Shown one piece after another: positions 7,087-13,735 of a DNA stretch of 15,224 nt; the stretch's first letter is position 1, and each line of letters opens with the position of its first letter. The stretch is taken from positions 1 to 15,224 of the forward strand of contig DASZMA010000140.1 in assembly GCA_035552095.1 (NCBI GenBank), read 5' to 3'. The translations under genes and the position numbers were made by a program. This DNA comes from Bog-473 sp035552095. Lineage in GTDB: Bacteria; Actinomycetota; Acidimicrobiia; Acidimicrobiales; RAAP-2. The notes below the pieces were generated by a model that was given only the letters and a program-made list of their open reading frames with translations, ran no database searches and was not told where the DNA came from.

Positions 7087-7617
7087 TCACATGCCGGCCA
7101 CCTGTGGACCCGGTGCGATCACGGCCCCGGCGGGAACAGGGAACACCATCCCGCTCAGCGGAATGACGTGTGACTTCTGGATCTTCCACTCGCCGTTCTC
7201 CACCACGTAGCGATCGTCGTACTCCATCGCCGACTGGGCCACGACCTGATCGGCGCGCTGGATCTGGATGAACAGGAACGTCCAACGGCCCACGGCCGTG
7301 TCTTTGTCGACCAGGGTGATGGCCGGGTGCTTGCCATGGTGGATGTCGTTGTTGATCCAGTTGCCTTCCGGCGTCTTGGCCAGCGCCTGAGTGGCGAAGA
7401 CCTCCACCAGTCCCTCCCTGTCGTTGAACGATCCGACCGGGCCATAATCGATGTCGGCGCCGTGTTCGACGAAGCAGTCACGAAAGGTTGCGACATCCTT
7501 GCTGTCGCATGCCCGCCAATAGCGGTACTTGAGCTGCTCGATCTCCCGAATCGTTTCCAGGCGCTCCAGGCGCTCCAGCACGTCGGCGAGGTCGATGGCT
7601 TCCGGCTTCAAGGACAC
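7087..7617 (-). CDS. SnoaL-like / NTF2-fold protein
   Basis: A 176-residue protein of the SnoaL-like (PF13577-type) branch of the NTF2 fold. The N-terminal helix LERLERLETIREIEQLKYRY (residues 14-33) and the following RACDSKDVATFRDCFVEHGADIDYG are characteristic. HHGKHP at 93-98 lines the usual pocket position, and the fold ends with GEWKIQKSHV at 142-151. Family members act as small hydratases, isomerases, cyclases or dehydratases, and some are paired with aromatic-ring oxygenases. No specific reaction can be assigned. The start is the GTG at 7617, with AAGGAG 7 nt upstream; an in-frame start at 7698 would add a basic stretch without family similarity. It is the first gene of the second block, 131 bp after the hydrolase stop and 142 bp ahead of the binding-protein gene. 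Confidence 0.85.
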   Translation of the reverse strand: MSLKPEAIDLADVLERLERLETIREIEQLKYRYWRACDSKDVATFRDCFVEHGADIDYGPVGSFNDREGLVEVFATQALAKTPEGNWINNDIHHGKHPAITLVDKDTAVGRWTFLFIQIQRADQVVAQSAMEYDDRYVVENGEWKIQKSHVIPLSGMVFPVPAGAVIAPGPQVAGM

Positions 7618-7624
7618 CGTCGCT

Positions 7625-7630
7625 CTCCTT
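7625..7630 (-). promoter_or_regulatory. Ribosome binding site deciding the SnoaL-like start
   Basis: AAGGAG lies 7 nt before the GTG at 7617 and supports it over the in-frame start at 7698. Confidence 0.65.
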
Positions 7631-7711
7631 CGGCTTGGGTTGCGGTCCATGCGGGTCGCGCTATCGAACCGGTGGCAGCGTATGACGGCGAAGAGCAACT
7701 GAACAGAGGCA

Positions 7712-7730
7712 CGTCCCGCTAGTCGGGACG
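7712..7730 (-). terminator. Hairpin after the hydrolase gene, without a U-tract
   Basis: CGTCCCG, five-base loop, CGGGACG: perfect 7-bp GC-rich arms, starting 18 nt beyond the hydrolase TAG. No T-run follows in transcript sense (TGCCTCTGTT), so it could be a weak intrinsic terminator, an RNA-processing or stabilising stem, or an operator. It marks the boundary between the ring-cleavage genes and the SnoaL/transporter genes. Confidence 0.45.
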
Positions 7731-7748
7731 CGCTCGGCTCGTCACTGC

Positions 7749-8615
7749 CTACTGGTCGGGGCGGGTGAAGAAGCTGAGGGCAACGCTCTCGAACTCGGCC
7801 TTGCGCTCCAACATCACCCAGTGCCCACAGTCGTAGAACACGTGCAACTCACAGCGAGGAACGATTCGCATCGGGACGATGGACATGTCGACCGGTGACA
7901 CCCGATCGTCGCGTCCCCACATGAGCAGCGTGGGCGCCTGGATCTGCCCCAACGAGAGCCACGGGGGCGGCCCGTAGGCCCCGGACATGACGCCCGGCAG
8001 TGCCTGTGATCCGGCCCGCGAGTACATCTTCTTCATCCATTCGACTGCACCGGGGGCGGTGGCCTGCTTCCAACGCTCCTCGACCAATTCGTCGGTCAGG
8101 TAGGCCTGCTCGTACAGCATCGACTGGATCCACCGGACGAGATTCGGCCGAGTGGGATCCTCCACGAAGTCGACCAGGGCGCGGATGCCCTCGGAGGGCA
8201 TCGTGCTGTACACGTTCACGCCCACTCCGCCGATGGTGGCAAGCCGGGTCACCCGCTCGGGATGGGCTGCGGCCACGTTGGCGCCAACGCCCCCGCCCAT
8301 GGAATTGCCCAGGATGGCGGCGCGGTCAATGCCCAGCTCGTCCAGGAAGGAGACCACTGCCGCCGGTGCGTCGAGCAGCGGGTGCCCGTCGACGGGGGCC
8401 TCGCTCCCGCCGAACCCGGGCAGGTCCAGTATCAGGGTCCGGAACCGCTCGGCGAACAGGGGCAGGTTCCCGGCGAAATTGGCCCAGCCACTCACGCCGG
8501 GGCCGGACCCGTGCAGCAGGACCAGAGGCGGTCCCTCGCCCGCCTCGTGGTAATGCAGCTTCCCTTTCGGTGTGGCCACCGTCCGGTTGGTGCTCTCGTA
8601 GCTCAACTCGCTCAC
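7749..8615 (-). CDS. Meta-cleavage-product hydrolase (alpha/beta fold, HsaD/MhpC/BphD-like)
   Basis: A 288-residue serine hydrolase that cleaves the C-C bond of the ring-fission product, releasing 2-hydroxypenta-2,4-dienoate and a carboxylic acid. The N-terminus LSYESTNRTV...KLHYHEAGEG resembles the start of HsaD. HGSGPG at 35-40 forms the oxyanion-hole loop, GNSMGG gives nucleophile Ser105, GRDDRVSP gives Asp237 and CGHWV gives His265, a complete triad at the spacing known for BphD-type enzymes. The GTG start at 8615 is backed by GGGGGAG 5 nt upstream; the in-frame extension to 8768 lies mostly inside the aldolase gene. The aldolase ends 43 bp upstream. Which side chain it accepts cannot be judged from the lid sequence (about 136-215). 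Confidence 0.92.
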   Translation of the reverse strand: MSELSYESTNRTVATPKGKLHYHEAGEGPPLVLLHGSGPGVSGWANFAGNLPLFAERFRTLILDLPGFGGSEAPVDGHPLLDAPAAVVSFLDELGIDRAAILGNSMGGGVGANVAAAHPERVTRLATIGGVGVNVYSTMPSEGIRALVDFVEDPTRPNLVRWIQSMLYEQAYLTDELVEERWKQATAPGAVEWMKKMYSRAGSQALPGVMSGAYGPPPWLSLGQIQAPTLLMWGRDDRVSPVDMSIVPMRIVPRCELHVFYDCGHWVMLERKAEFESVALSFFTRPDQ

Positions 8616-8620
8616 GGTTG

Positions 8621-8627
8621 CTCCCCC
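8621..8627 (-). promoter_or_regulatory. Ribosome binding site deciding the hydrolase start
   Basis: GGGGGAG lies 5 nt before the GTG at 8615, in the 43-bp gap after the aldolase stop. It supports that start over a 51-codon in-frame extension. Confidence 0.65.
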
Positions 8628-8658
8628 GTTCCTTTGCTTTCCGGCTTCAGCTCTGCCG

Positions 8659-9714
8659 TCATCGGCCCTCAGTGCCCGGGCTCGCCTGGAGTTCTCGCTG
8701 GCGCCCCAAGTCGGCGGCGATCTGGATGATCTGGTCCTCCTGCCCGCCGACCAGCGATTGCCGGCCACATTCCAAGAGGATCTCCGCGCCCGATACGCGG
8801 TAGCGATCGGCAGCCCGGTAGGCGTGCTTGAGAAAGCTGCTGTACACGCCGGCGTACCCCATGATCAGCGACATTCGGTCAAGTACGCAGTCGGCGCCCA
8901 TCACAGGCAGGACAACGTCCTCGGCAGCATCGAAGATCTTGAGCACATCGATCCCAGTGGTGAGGCCGAGGTGGGTCAAGACGGCAGCCAATGCCTCGGT
9001 ACTGGTATTTCCCGATCCCGCTCCGAAGCGACGCGTCGACGCGTCGACCTGCACCGCCCCGGCCCGGATGGCCAAAACGGTATTGGCCACGGACAAGGAC
9101 AGGTTCTCGTGGGCGTGAAAGCCGACTTGGGCGTCCTGGCCCACTTCAGCCACCACGGCGGCGACGCGGTCGGACGCGTCCTCGAGGACCATGGCGCCGG
9201 CCGAGTCCACCACGTAGACGCACTGGCAGCCGGCATCAGCCATGATCCGGGCCTGGGCGGCCAGGACTTCAGGGGGCTGGGAGTGCGCCATCATGAGGAA
9301 ACCCACCGTCTCCAGACCGAGCGACCGGGCCAGACCGAAATGCTGGACGGAGACGTCGGCCTCGGTGCAGTGGGTGGCGATCCGGATGATGGACAGACCG
9401 AGATCGGCGGCGGCCTGGATGTCGGCCTTGGTGCCCAGCCCGGGAAGGAGCAGGGCAGCGATCTTGGCCCGGGTGGCCGCCCGAACGGCCGCCGCCATGA
9501 GCAGCCGTTCGTCGGTGCGCGAAAAGCCGTAGTTGAACGAGCTGCCGCCCAAGCCATCACCGTGGCTGACTTCGATCACGGGCACACCGGCGTCGTCGAG
9601 GGCGGTGACAATGGCGGTGACGTCGTCCTCGGTGAACTGGTGATGGACGGCGTGCGAGCCGTCTCGAAGCGCAGTGTCTGTCACCCGGACATCGAGGTCG
9701 TCAGCGTAGGGCAT
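8659..9714 (-). CDS. dmpG: 4-hydroxy-2-oxovalerate aldolase
   Basis: A 351-residue class II (metal-dependent) pyruvate aldolase of the DmpG/BphI/MhpE/HsaF family. It splits 4-hydroxy-2-oxoacids into pyruvate and an aldehyde. TDTALRDGSHA at 12-22 carries Arg17, Asp18 and His21. FHAHEN at 199-204 supplies metal ligands His200 and His202. MGYAGVYSSFLKHA at 285-298 is the conserved C-terminal segment. Length matches the family. The usual glycine-rich loop is changed here to STRRFGAGSGNTS (226-238) and is partly encoded by an 8-bp tandem repeat. The start ATG at 9714 lies inside the end of the acetaldehyde dehydrogenase gene (14-bp overlap), with a purine-rich GAGGGGGAAC upstream. In characterised systems this enzyme forms a complex with that dehydrogenase and channels the aldehyde. 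Confidence 0.95.
   Translation of the reverse strand: MPYADDLDVRVTDTALRDGSHAVHHQFTEDDVTAIVTALDDAGVPVIEVSHGDGLGGSSFNYGFSRTDERLLMAAAVRAATRAKIAALLLPGLGTKADIQAAADLGLSIIRIATHCTEADVSVQHFGLARSLGLETVGFLMMAHSQPPEVLAAQARIMADAGCQCVYVVDSAGAMVLEDASDRVAAVVAEVGQDAQVGFHAHENLSLSVANTVLAIRAGAVQVDASTRRFGAGSGNTSTEALAAVLTHLGLTTGIDVLKIFDAAEDVVLPVMGADCVLDRMSLIMGYAGVYSSFLKHAYRAADRYRVSGAEILLECGRQSLVGGQEDQIIQIAADLGRQRELQASPGTEGR
9029..9048. repeat. Short tandem repeat in the aldolase gene
   Basis: Two and a half copies of the 8-mer CGACGCGT. Because the unit is not a multiple of three, gain or loss of one unit would frameshift the aldolase. Confidence 0.6.
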
Positions 9715-10630
9715 CGGGAACGTTCCCCCTCGTCTCGGTGAACGGCTCTCCTTGCATGTGCCTGGCGATCTCGTCGCCGACCTTGGCCGCGGCCGCAGTC
9801 ATGATGTCGAGATTCCCGGCATAAGGAGGGAGGAAGTCACCCGCCCCCTCTACCTCGATGAAGACGGCTATCCGCTGCATACCGTCAGGCATATGGTCGA
9901 GCTGCGGGTCGGACCGCAGGCGATAGCCGGGCACGTACGTCGCCACCTCGGCAACCATCCGGCGCACCGAGGCGTCGACCGCATCGACGTCGACGTCCTC
10001 CGGCAGTGAGCAGAAGATGGTGTCGCGCATGAACATGGGCGGGTGAGCGGGATTGAGGATGATGATGGCCTTCCCCTTCGATGCCCCGCCCAGGACCTCG
10101 ACGCCCGCGGCCGTGGTCGACGTGAATTCGTCGATGTTCTGACGGGTTCCGGGGCCGGCCGACACCGACGCCACGGTGGCGACGATCTCGGCGTAGTCAA
10201 CGGGCGCGGCCCGGGTGACGGCATGAACGATGGGAATGGTCGCCTGCCCTCCACACGTCACCATGTTGACGTTGTCGGCGTCGACGTGCTCGGCCAGGTT
10301 GACCGGAGGGACCACGAAGGGACCGAGGGCGGCCGGTGTCAGATCTATGGTGCGGATGCCTGCCGCCTGGTAGCGGGGAGCGTTGCGGGCATGGACCGAA
10401 GCCGAGGTGGCCTCGAATACCAGGTCGGGCCGCTCGCTTCTCTCGAGCAGCCAGTCCACGCCATCGGCGGACACCTCCATGCCCAGTCGTCGGGCTTCGG
10501 CCAACCCCTTGCTCTCGGGATCGATGCCCACCACGTAGCGAGGTTCCACGTGGCTGGAGCGCTGCAGCTTGTAGAGGAGATCGGTCCCGATATTGCCCGT
10601 ACCGACGATGGCTGCGGTCAGGCGGGTCAC
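9701..10630 (-). CDS. mhpF: Acetaldehyde dehydrogenase (acylating)
   Basis: A 309-residue CoA-acylating aldehyde dehydrogenase (MhpF/DmpF/BphJ/HsaG family). It converts acetaldehyde, or propionaldehyde in some relatives, plus CoA and NAD+ to the acyl-CoA. The Rossmann motif GTGNIGTDL is at 10-18. TCGGQATIP at 125-133 contains catalytic Cys126. SAGPGTRQNIDEFT is the conserved middle segment, and GNLDIMTAAA lies near the C-terminus. Length is normal for the family. The start is a GTG at 10630 with only a weak GGGAC upstream; an out-of-frame ATG lies just before it. It follows the hydratase after 36 bp and overlaps the aldolase by 14 bp, consistent with production of the known aldolase-dehydrogenase complex in balanced amounts. 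Confidence 0.95.
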   Translation of the reverse strand: MTRLTAAIVGTGNIGTDLLYKLQRSSHVEPRYVVGIDPESKGLAEARRLGMEVSADGVDWLLERSERPDLVFEATSASVHARNAPRYQAAGIRTIDLTPAALGPFVVPPVNLAEHVDADNVNMVTCGGQATIPIVHAVTRAAPVDYAEIVATVASVSAGPGTRQNIDEFTSTTAAGVEVLGGASKGKAIIILNPAHPPMFMRDTIFCSLPEDVDVDAVDASVRRMVAEVATYVPGYRLRSDPQLDHMPDGMQRIAVFIEVEGAGDFLPPYAGNLDIMTAAAAKVGDEIARHMQGEPFTETRGNVPDALR

Positions 10631-10666
10631 CGGTTCTGTCCCGACATGGTCAACGTCCTTACCCCT

Positions 10667-11497
10667 CTACCGGAACCGGGCCGAGACGCCGCCCAGGGTT
10701 TCGAATTCGGCGTACACCGTGTCGCCGGCAGCGACATCGTGGGCCCGGGTGCATGACCCGGGAAGCACGACGTGACCAGCCTGAAGGGTGACGCCGAATT
10801 CGTGGACCTTGTTGGCCAGCCAGGCCACGGCGATCAACGGGTTGCCGAGCACGGCGTTGGTATTCCCCGAATCGGCGAGCTGACCGTTGATGCTCAGCGT
10901 GGCCTCTATATCGCCGAGATCGACTTCGTCAATGGGAATGCGAGCCGCTCCCAGGACCAGGCGGCCCGATGAGGCATTGTCGGCAATGGTGTCGCACAGG
11001 GTCAGTGTCCAATCGGCGATCCGCGAGTCGATGATCTCCAGGGAGGGAGCCACGAACTGGGTGCATCGCACGACGTCATCGGTGGTACACCCCGGTGCAG
11101 GGAGGTTCGCCCCGAGCACGAAGGCCGGCTCCACCTCTACGCGGGGCTGGAGCAGGGCAGCCGTGTCGACGTCTCCACTGGATCCGATGAACATGTCCGA
11201 CAGCAGGTGCCCGTAGTCGGGCTCGTCCACTCCCATCATCTCCTGCATCGCTTTGGATGAGAGTCCTACCTTGTGGCCGCCCACCGTCGAACCTGCGTCC
11301 AACCGAGCGCGGATGTTGATCAGCTGCACCAGGTAGGCATCGTGCACCGACATCCGGGGGTACAACACCGTGATGGGCTTGATGGCCACCCGCTGGGCCT
11401 CAGCGTGGCGCAGGGCGGCGGCAATCTCGTCGTGCTCCTGCTGGGTCAGGCACGGTGTGCCCTCATCTTGGCTCTGGACGCGCACGGGACCAGTCAT
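10667..11497 (-). CDS. mhpD: 2-hydroxypenta-2,4-dienoate (2-keto-4-pentenoate) hydratase
   Basis: A 276-residue member of the fumarylacetoacetate hydrolase-like fold, matching MhpD/BphH/HsaE. It adds water to 2-hydroxypenta-2,4-dienoate (or a substituted form), giving 4-hydroxy-2-oxovalerate. GGHKVGLSSKAMQ at 73-85 and VDEPDYGHLLSDM at 90-102 are family hallmarks. The metal-binding acids are Glu121 and Glu123 in VEVEPAF and Glu154 in SLEIIDSR. Length is close to the usual 260-270, with an extra dozen residues at the N-terminus that could mean a slightly later true start. The ATG at 11497 overlaps the dioxygenase TGA as ATGA. No good Shine-Dalgarno is seen, so translation probably depends on the upstream gene. 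Stop is TAG. Confidence 0.94.
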   Translation of the reverse strand: MTGPVRVQSQDEGTPCLTQQEHDEIAAALRHAEAQRVAIKPITVLYPRMSVHDAYLVQLINIRARLDAGSTVGGHKVGLSSKAMQEMMGVDEPDYGHLLSDMFIGSSGDVDTAALLQPRVEVEPAFVLGANLPAPGCTTDDVVRCTQFVAPSLEIIDSRIADWTLTLCDTIADNASSGRLVLGAARIPIDEVDLGDIEATLSINGQLADSGNTNAVLGNPLIAVAWLANKVHEFGVTLQAGHVVLPGSCTRAHDVAAGDTVYAEFETLGGVSARFR

Positions 11498-12372
11498 CCC
11501 GGACCGCGATGGCCCCAGAAGCTCACCTTGGTGATCTCGTAGGTGGAAGGCATCTCCGGCCCTTCGATGTGGACGCCCCCGAACCCGAATTCGACCTGTA
11601 CACCGTCGGGCGACACGCAGTAGAAGGAGATCATGTGATCGTTGGTGTGCTTGCCCAGGGTCATGGCGATGGGGACACCGGCGTCGAGGCAGCGATCATA
11701 AGCCCGTCCCACATCATCGATGGATGCCGCTTCCACCATGAAGTGGGCCATCGTCTGCGGCCACTCCATCCCGATCAAGCCCAGTGTGTGGTGACGAGGG
11801 TTGCAACCCAAGAACCACATGGCGATGGGCGGAACTTCGGGCGACATGTGCAGACGCATGGTGTTGCGGCAGTGCATGCCGAGCACGTCCCGATAAACGA
11901 TCAGCGCGTCGACCACCGCCGTCGAGCCGACCACGACGTGCCCCATGCCCATGTCACCGGTCACGAAGCCGCTGACCAGCGGGGTGACGACCGGCTCGTG
12001 ATTGAGGATCGGCCCATAGAAGAGCTCGATATTGATCCCACTGGGATCGGTCCAGTGGGCCAGGCCGGAGACGAGCCGTCGGTCGGCTTCAGCCGGCTCG
12101 GCCGGGACGACCTTGGCTCCCCAGGACTCGAGGTCGCGGCACACGCTGGCCAGCTCGTGGTCGTCCCCCACCTCGAAGCCGATGGCATCGATCCCGGCGG
12201 TATCACCCTCGACGACGGCCAACCGGTACGGGCGCTCGTCAATACGGAAGTACCGCGTATCGGCATCAGGACCGCGCGACGGCATCAGGCCCAGTATGTT
12301 CGTGGCGAACGCCGACCATTCGTCGAGCTTGGTCGTACGCCAGCGGATGTACCCCAGTGAACGTATTGGCAT
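11494..12372 (-). CDS. hsaC: Type I extradiol dioxygenase (HsaC/BphC-like, VOC fold)
   Basis: A 292-residue two-domain Fe(II) ring-cleavage dioxygenase that opens a catechol next to its hydroxyls (meta-cleavage). The N-terminal VOC repeat, beginning IRSLGYIRWR, lacks metal ligands, as in the family. The C-terminal repeat has the full set: His145 in GMGHVVV, His210 in MAHFMVEA and Glu261 in VQVEFGF bind iron. His195 in CNPRHHTLGL, His246 in KHTNDHM and Tyr251 in SFYCVSP are the second-sphere residues. Resemblance to mycobacterial HsaC is visible in MPIRSLGY, FVTGDMGMGHVV, CNPRHH and the C-terminal SFWGH. Many BphC-type enzymes share these, so the symbol marks nearest resemblance rather than proven steroid activity. 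ATG at 12372 follows GGGGAG by 4 nt, 42 bp after the monooxygenase stop. Confidence 0.93.
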   Translation of the reverse strand: MPIRSLGYIRWRTTKLDEWSAFATNILGLMPSRGPDADTRYFRIDERPYRLAVVEGDTAGIDAIGFEVGDDHELASVCRDLESWGAKVVPAEPAEADRRLVSGLAHWTDPSGINIELFYGPILNHEPVVTPLVSGFVTGDMGMGHVVVGSTAVVDALIVYRDVLGMHCRNTMRLHMSPEVPPIAMWFLGCNPRHHTLGLIGMEWPQTMAHFMVEAASIDDVGRAYDRCLDAGVPIAMTLGKHTNDHMISFYCVSPDGVQVEFGFGGVHIEGPEMPSTYEITKVSFWGHRGPG

Positions 12373-12414
12373 GTAGCTCCCCTGCTGCTCGTCAGTTCGC
12401 GGCGCGTTGCACGA

Positions 12415-13611
12415 TCACCAGGGCTCCAGAGAGTCAAAGCCCATGGCGACGCTGGCATAGCTGTGGTCCGACTTCTCGGTGGTGTTGATGACGTGGTGCA
12501 GACCGGCATGGGCATCCCGCCAGAATTTCTGCAAGGGCGTGTGCTTGCGCAAAGCGCCCCCGCCGGCCAAGTCGAACAGATCGTCGACTGCCCGAGTGGC
12601 CCGCCAGCTGCCCGCCACTTGATCACGGCGCGTCCGAGCTCGGAGGAGCGCGGTCGGCGCCTCGCCGGCCTGCGCGCACTCCCAGTGGTCACCGATGTTC
12701 CGAAGCAGCTGGGCTCGGCAGGCATCAATCTCCCCGGTGGCGTGCCCAATGGCGCTCATGGTCACCGGTGCACCGGCAACCGGCCCACCGGCACCCATGC
12801 TGATACGAGACCGCTGGAAGTCGAGGGCGGCGCCGGCTGCCCCCTCGGCGATGCCGATAATGGCGGAAGTTATGGCGTTGGGAAAGATGGATCCCCACGA
12901 CATCCGGTGGGTGGGCGGCAGGCTGTCGTGACCCGGGGTCGTGCCCTCGACGATGTCGATGGCCCGTACCGTTCGGTATGCCGGGATGAAGGCGTCCTCG
13001 ACCACGATGTCCTTGCTGCCCGTCCCCGACAGCCCGATCACGTCCCACGTCCCGTCGATGATCGAGTAATCGGAACGAGGCAGGATGAAATGGAGATACC
13101 GGTTGGGATCGGCGATGGCCTGGGCCATGTCGATGGTCCCGGGAGCATCGGCGGCATCAGCGGTCAGGCCGCCGAGGATGATCCAGTCCGACACGTCACA
13201 GCCCGACGAGAAGCTCCAGCGCCCGCTGAACCGGTACCCGCCGTCGACGGGGGTGGCCAGGCCGCCGGGCATATAGGTCGAGCACATCCAGGTATCGGGA
13301 TCCTCACCCCATATCTCCTGTTGCACCTGCTCGTTCATGGTGCCCAACTGCCAGGGATGCACGCCGATGATCCCCGCCACCCAGCCGCTGGCGCTGCAGT
13401 GCTTGGCCACGGCCATGACGGCCTCGAAGAAGACCCTCGGGTCCGCTTCATAGCCGCCGAAGCGCTTCGGCTGCAGGAGGCGGACGACCCCGGCCTCCTT
13501 CAGGCGCTTGGCTGTCTCATCGGGCAAGCGGCCCAGCTGCTCCGCATCCTCGGCCTGGGCACTGAGAAATGGGCCCATCTCCTCGATCCGTTCGAGCACC
13601 TCATGTTTCAC
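12415..13611 (-). CDS. hsaA: HsaA-like flavin-dependent monooxygenase (oxygenase component)
   Basis: A 398-residue acyl-CoA dehydrogenase-fold oxygenase of the two-component (group D) flavin monooxygenases. It would use reduced flavin and O2 to ortho-hydroxylate a phenol to a catechol. It resembles M. tuberculosis HsaA along its length: GRLPDET at 27-33, RLLQPKRFGG at 44-53, SGWVAGIIGVHPW at 75-87, WGEDP at 101-105, FSSGCD at 134-139, GLSGTGS at 193-199 and QKFWRDAHAG at 361-370. A segment at about 150-172 is longer than in HsaA. A separate flavin reductase is needed and is not in the window. The GTG at 13611 is chosen for its length match and an AGAGAGGGG about 9 nt upstream; the in-frame ATG at 13704 would add 31 unconserved residues across the putative promoter. 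Symbol by resemblance only; related enzymes act on other phenols. Confidence 0.9.
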   Translation of the reverse strand: MKHEVLERIEEMGPFLSAQAEDAEQLGRLPDETAKRLKEAGVVRLLQPKRFGGYEADPRVFFEAVMAVAKHCSASGWVAGIIGVHPWQLGTMNEQVQQEIWGEDPDTWMCSTYMPGGLATPVDGGYRFSGRWSFSSGCDVSDWIILGGLTADAADAPGTIDMAQAIADPNRYLHFILPRSDYSIIDGTWDVIGLSGTGSKDIVVEDAFIPAYRTVRAIDIVEGTTPGHDSLPPTHRMSWGSIFPNAITSAIIGIAEGAAGAALDFQRSRISMGAGGPVAGAPVTMSAIGHATGEIDACRAQLLRNIGDHWECAQAGEAPTALLRARTRRDQVAGSWRATRAVDDLFDLAGGGALRKHTPLQKFWRDAHAGLHHVINTTEKSDHSYASVAMGFDSLEPW

Positions 13612-13643
13612 TGTGGCGCACCCCTCTCTTGGTCCCGGCTGAT

Positions 13644-13654
13644 GGTCAATGACC
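13644..13654. promoter_or_regulatory. Palindrome at the predicted transcription start (operator candidate 2)
   Basis: GGTCA, A, TGACC: perfect 5-bp arms around one base. It shares the outer GGTC/GACC half-sites with operator candidate 1, which lies about 30 bp away. Confidence 0.4.
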
Positions 13655-13675
13655 TGAGCGGAGGCTAAGCCCGCC

Positions 13676-13694
13676 GGTCCTTCATTTGAAGACC
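13676..13694. promoter_or_regulatory. Palindrome over the -35 (operator candidate 1)
   Basis: GGTC(C)TTCA, TT, TGAAGACC: 8-bp arms interrupted by one bulged C at 13680, with a perfect inner core TTCATTTGAA. Adjacent IclR-family regulators bind palindromes of about this size, so the neighbouring regulator is the natural suspect. Confidence 0.5.
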
Positions 13695-13735
13695 CGCTTC
13701 CCATCCAGCGGAACGGGGCAGGGCGGCCCTATCGT

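Larger units (their letters stand above)
13612..13735 (-). promoter_or_regulatory. Intergenic control region between iclR and the hsaA-like gene
   Basis: In these 124 bp a candidate sigma-70-type promoter reads toward the monooxygenase: -35 TTCAAA (13685-13690), 17-bp spacer, -10 TAGCCT (13662-13667), predicted start near 13655. The matches are modest. The -35 lies inside one palindrome, and a second palindrome starts at the predicted transcription start, an arrangement expected for a regulated promoter. Confidence 0.45.

Noticed and set aside
12463..13668. Plus-strand open frame opposite the HsaA-like gene (about 401 codons)
   Set aside because: No recognisable domain, and it lies wholly over a well-supported minus-strand enzyme plus its promoter region.
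13612..13704. Upstream in-frame start (ATG 13704) for the HsaA-like gene
   Set aside because: It adds 31 low-complexity residues absent from the family and covers the palindromes; the GTG at 13611 has a ribosome binding site and gives the family length.
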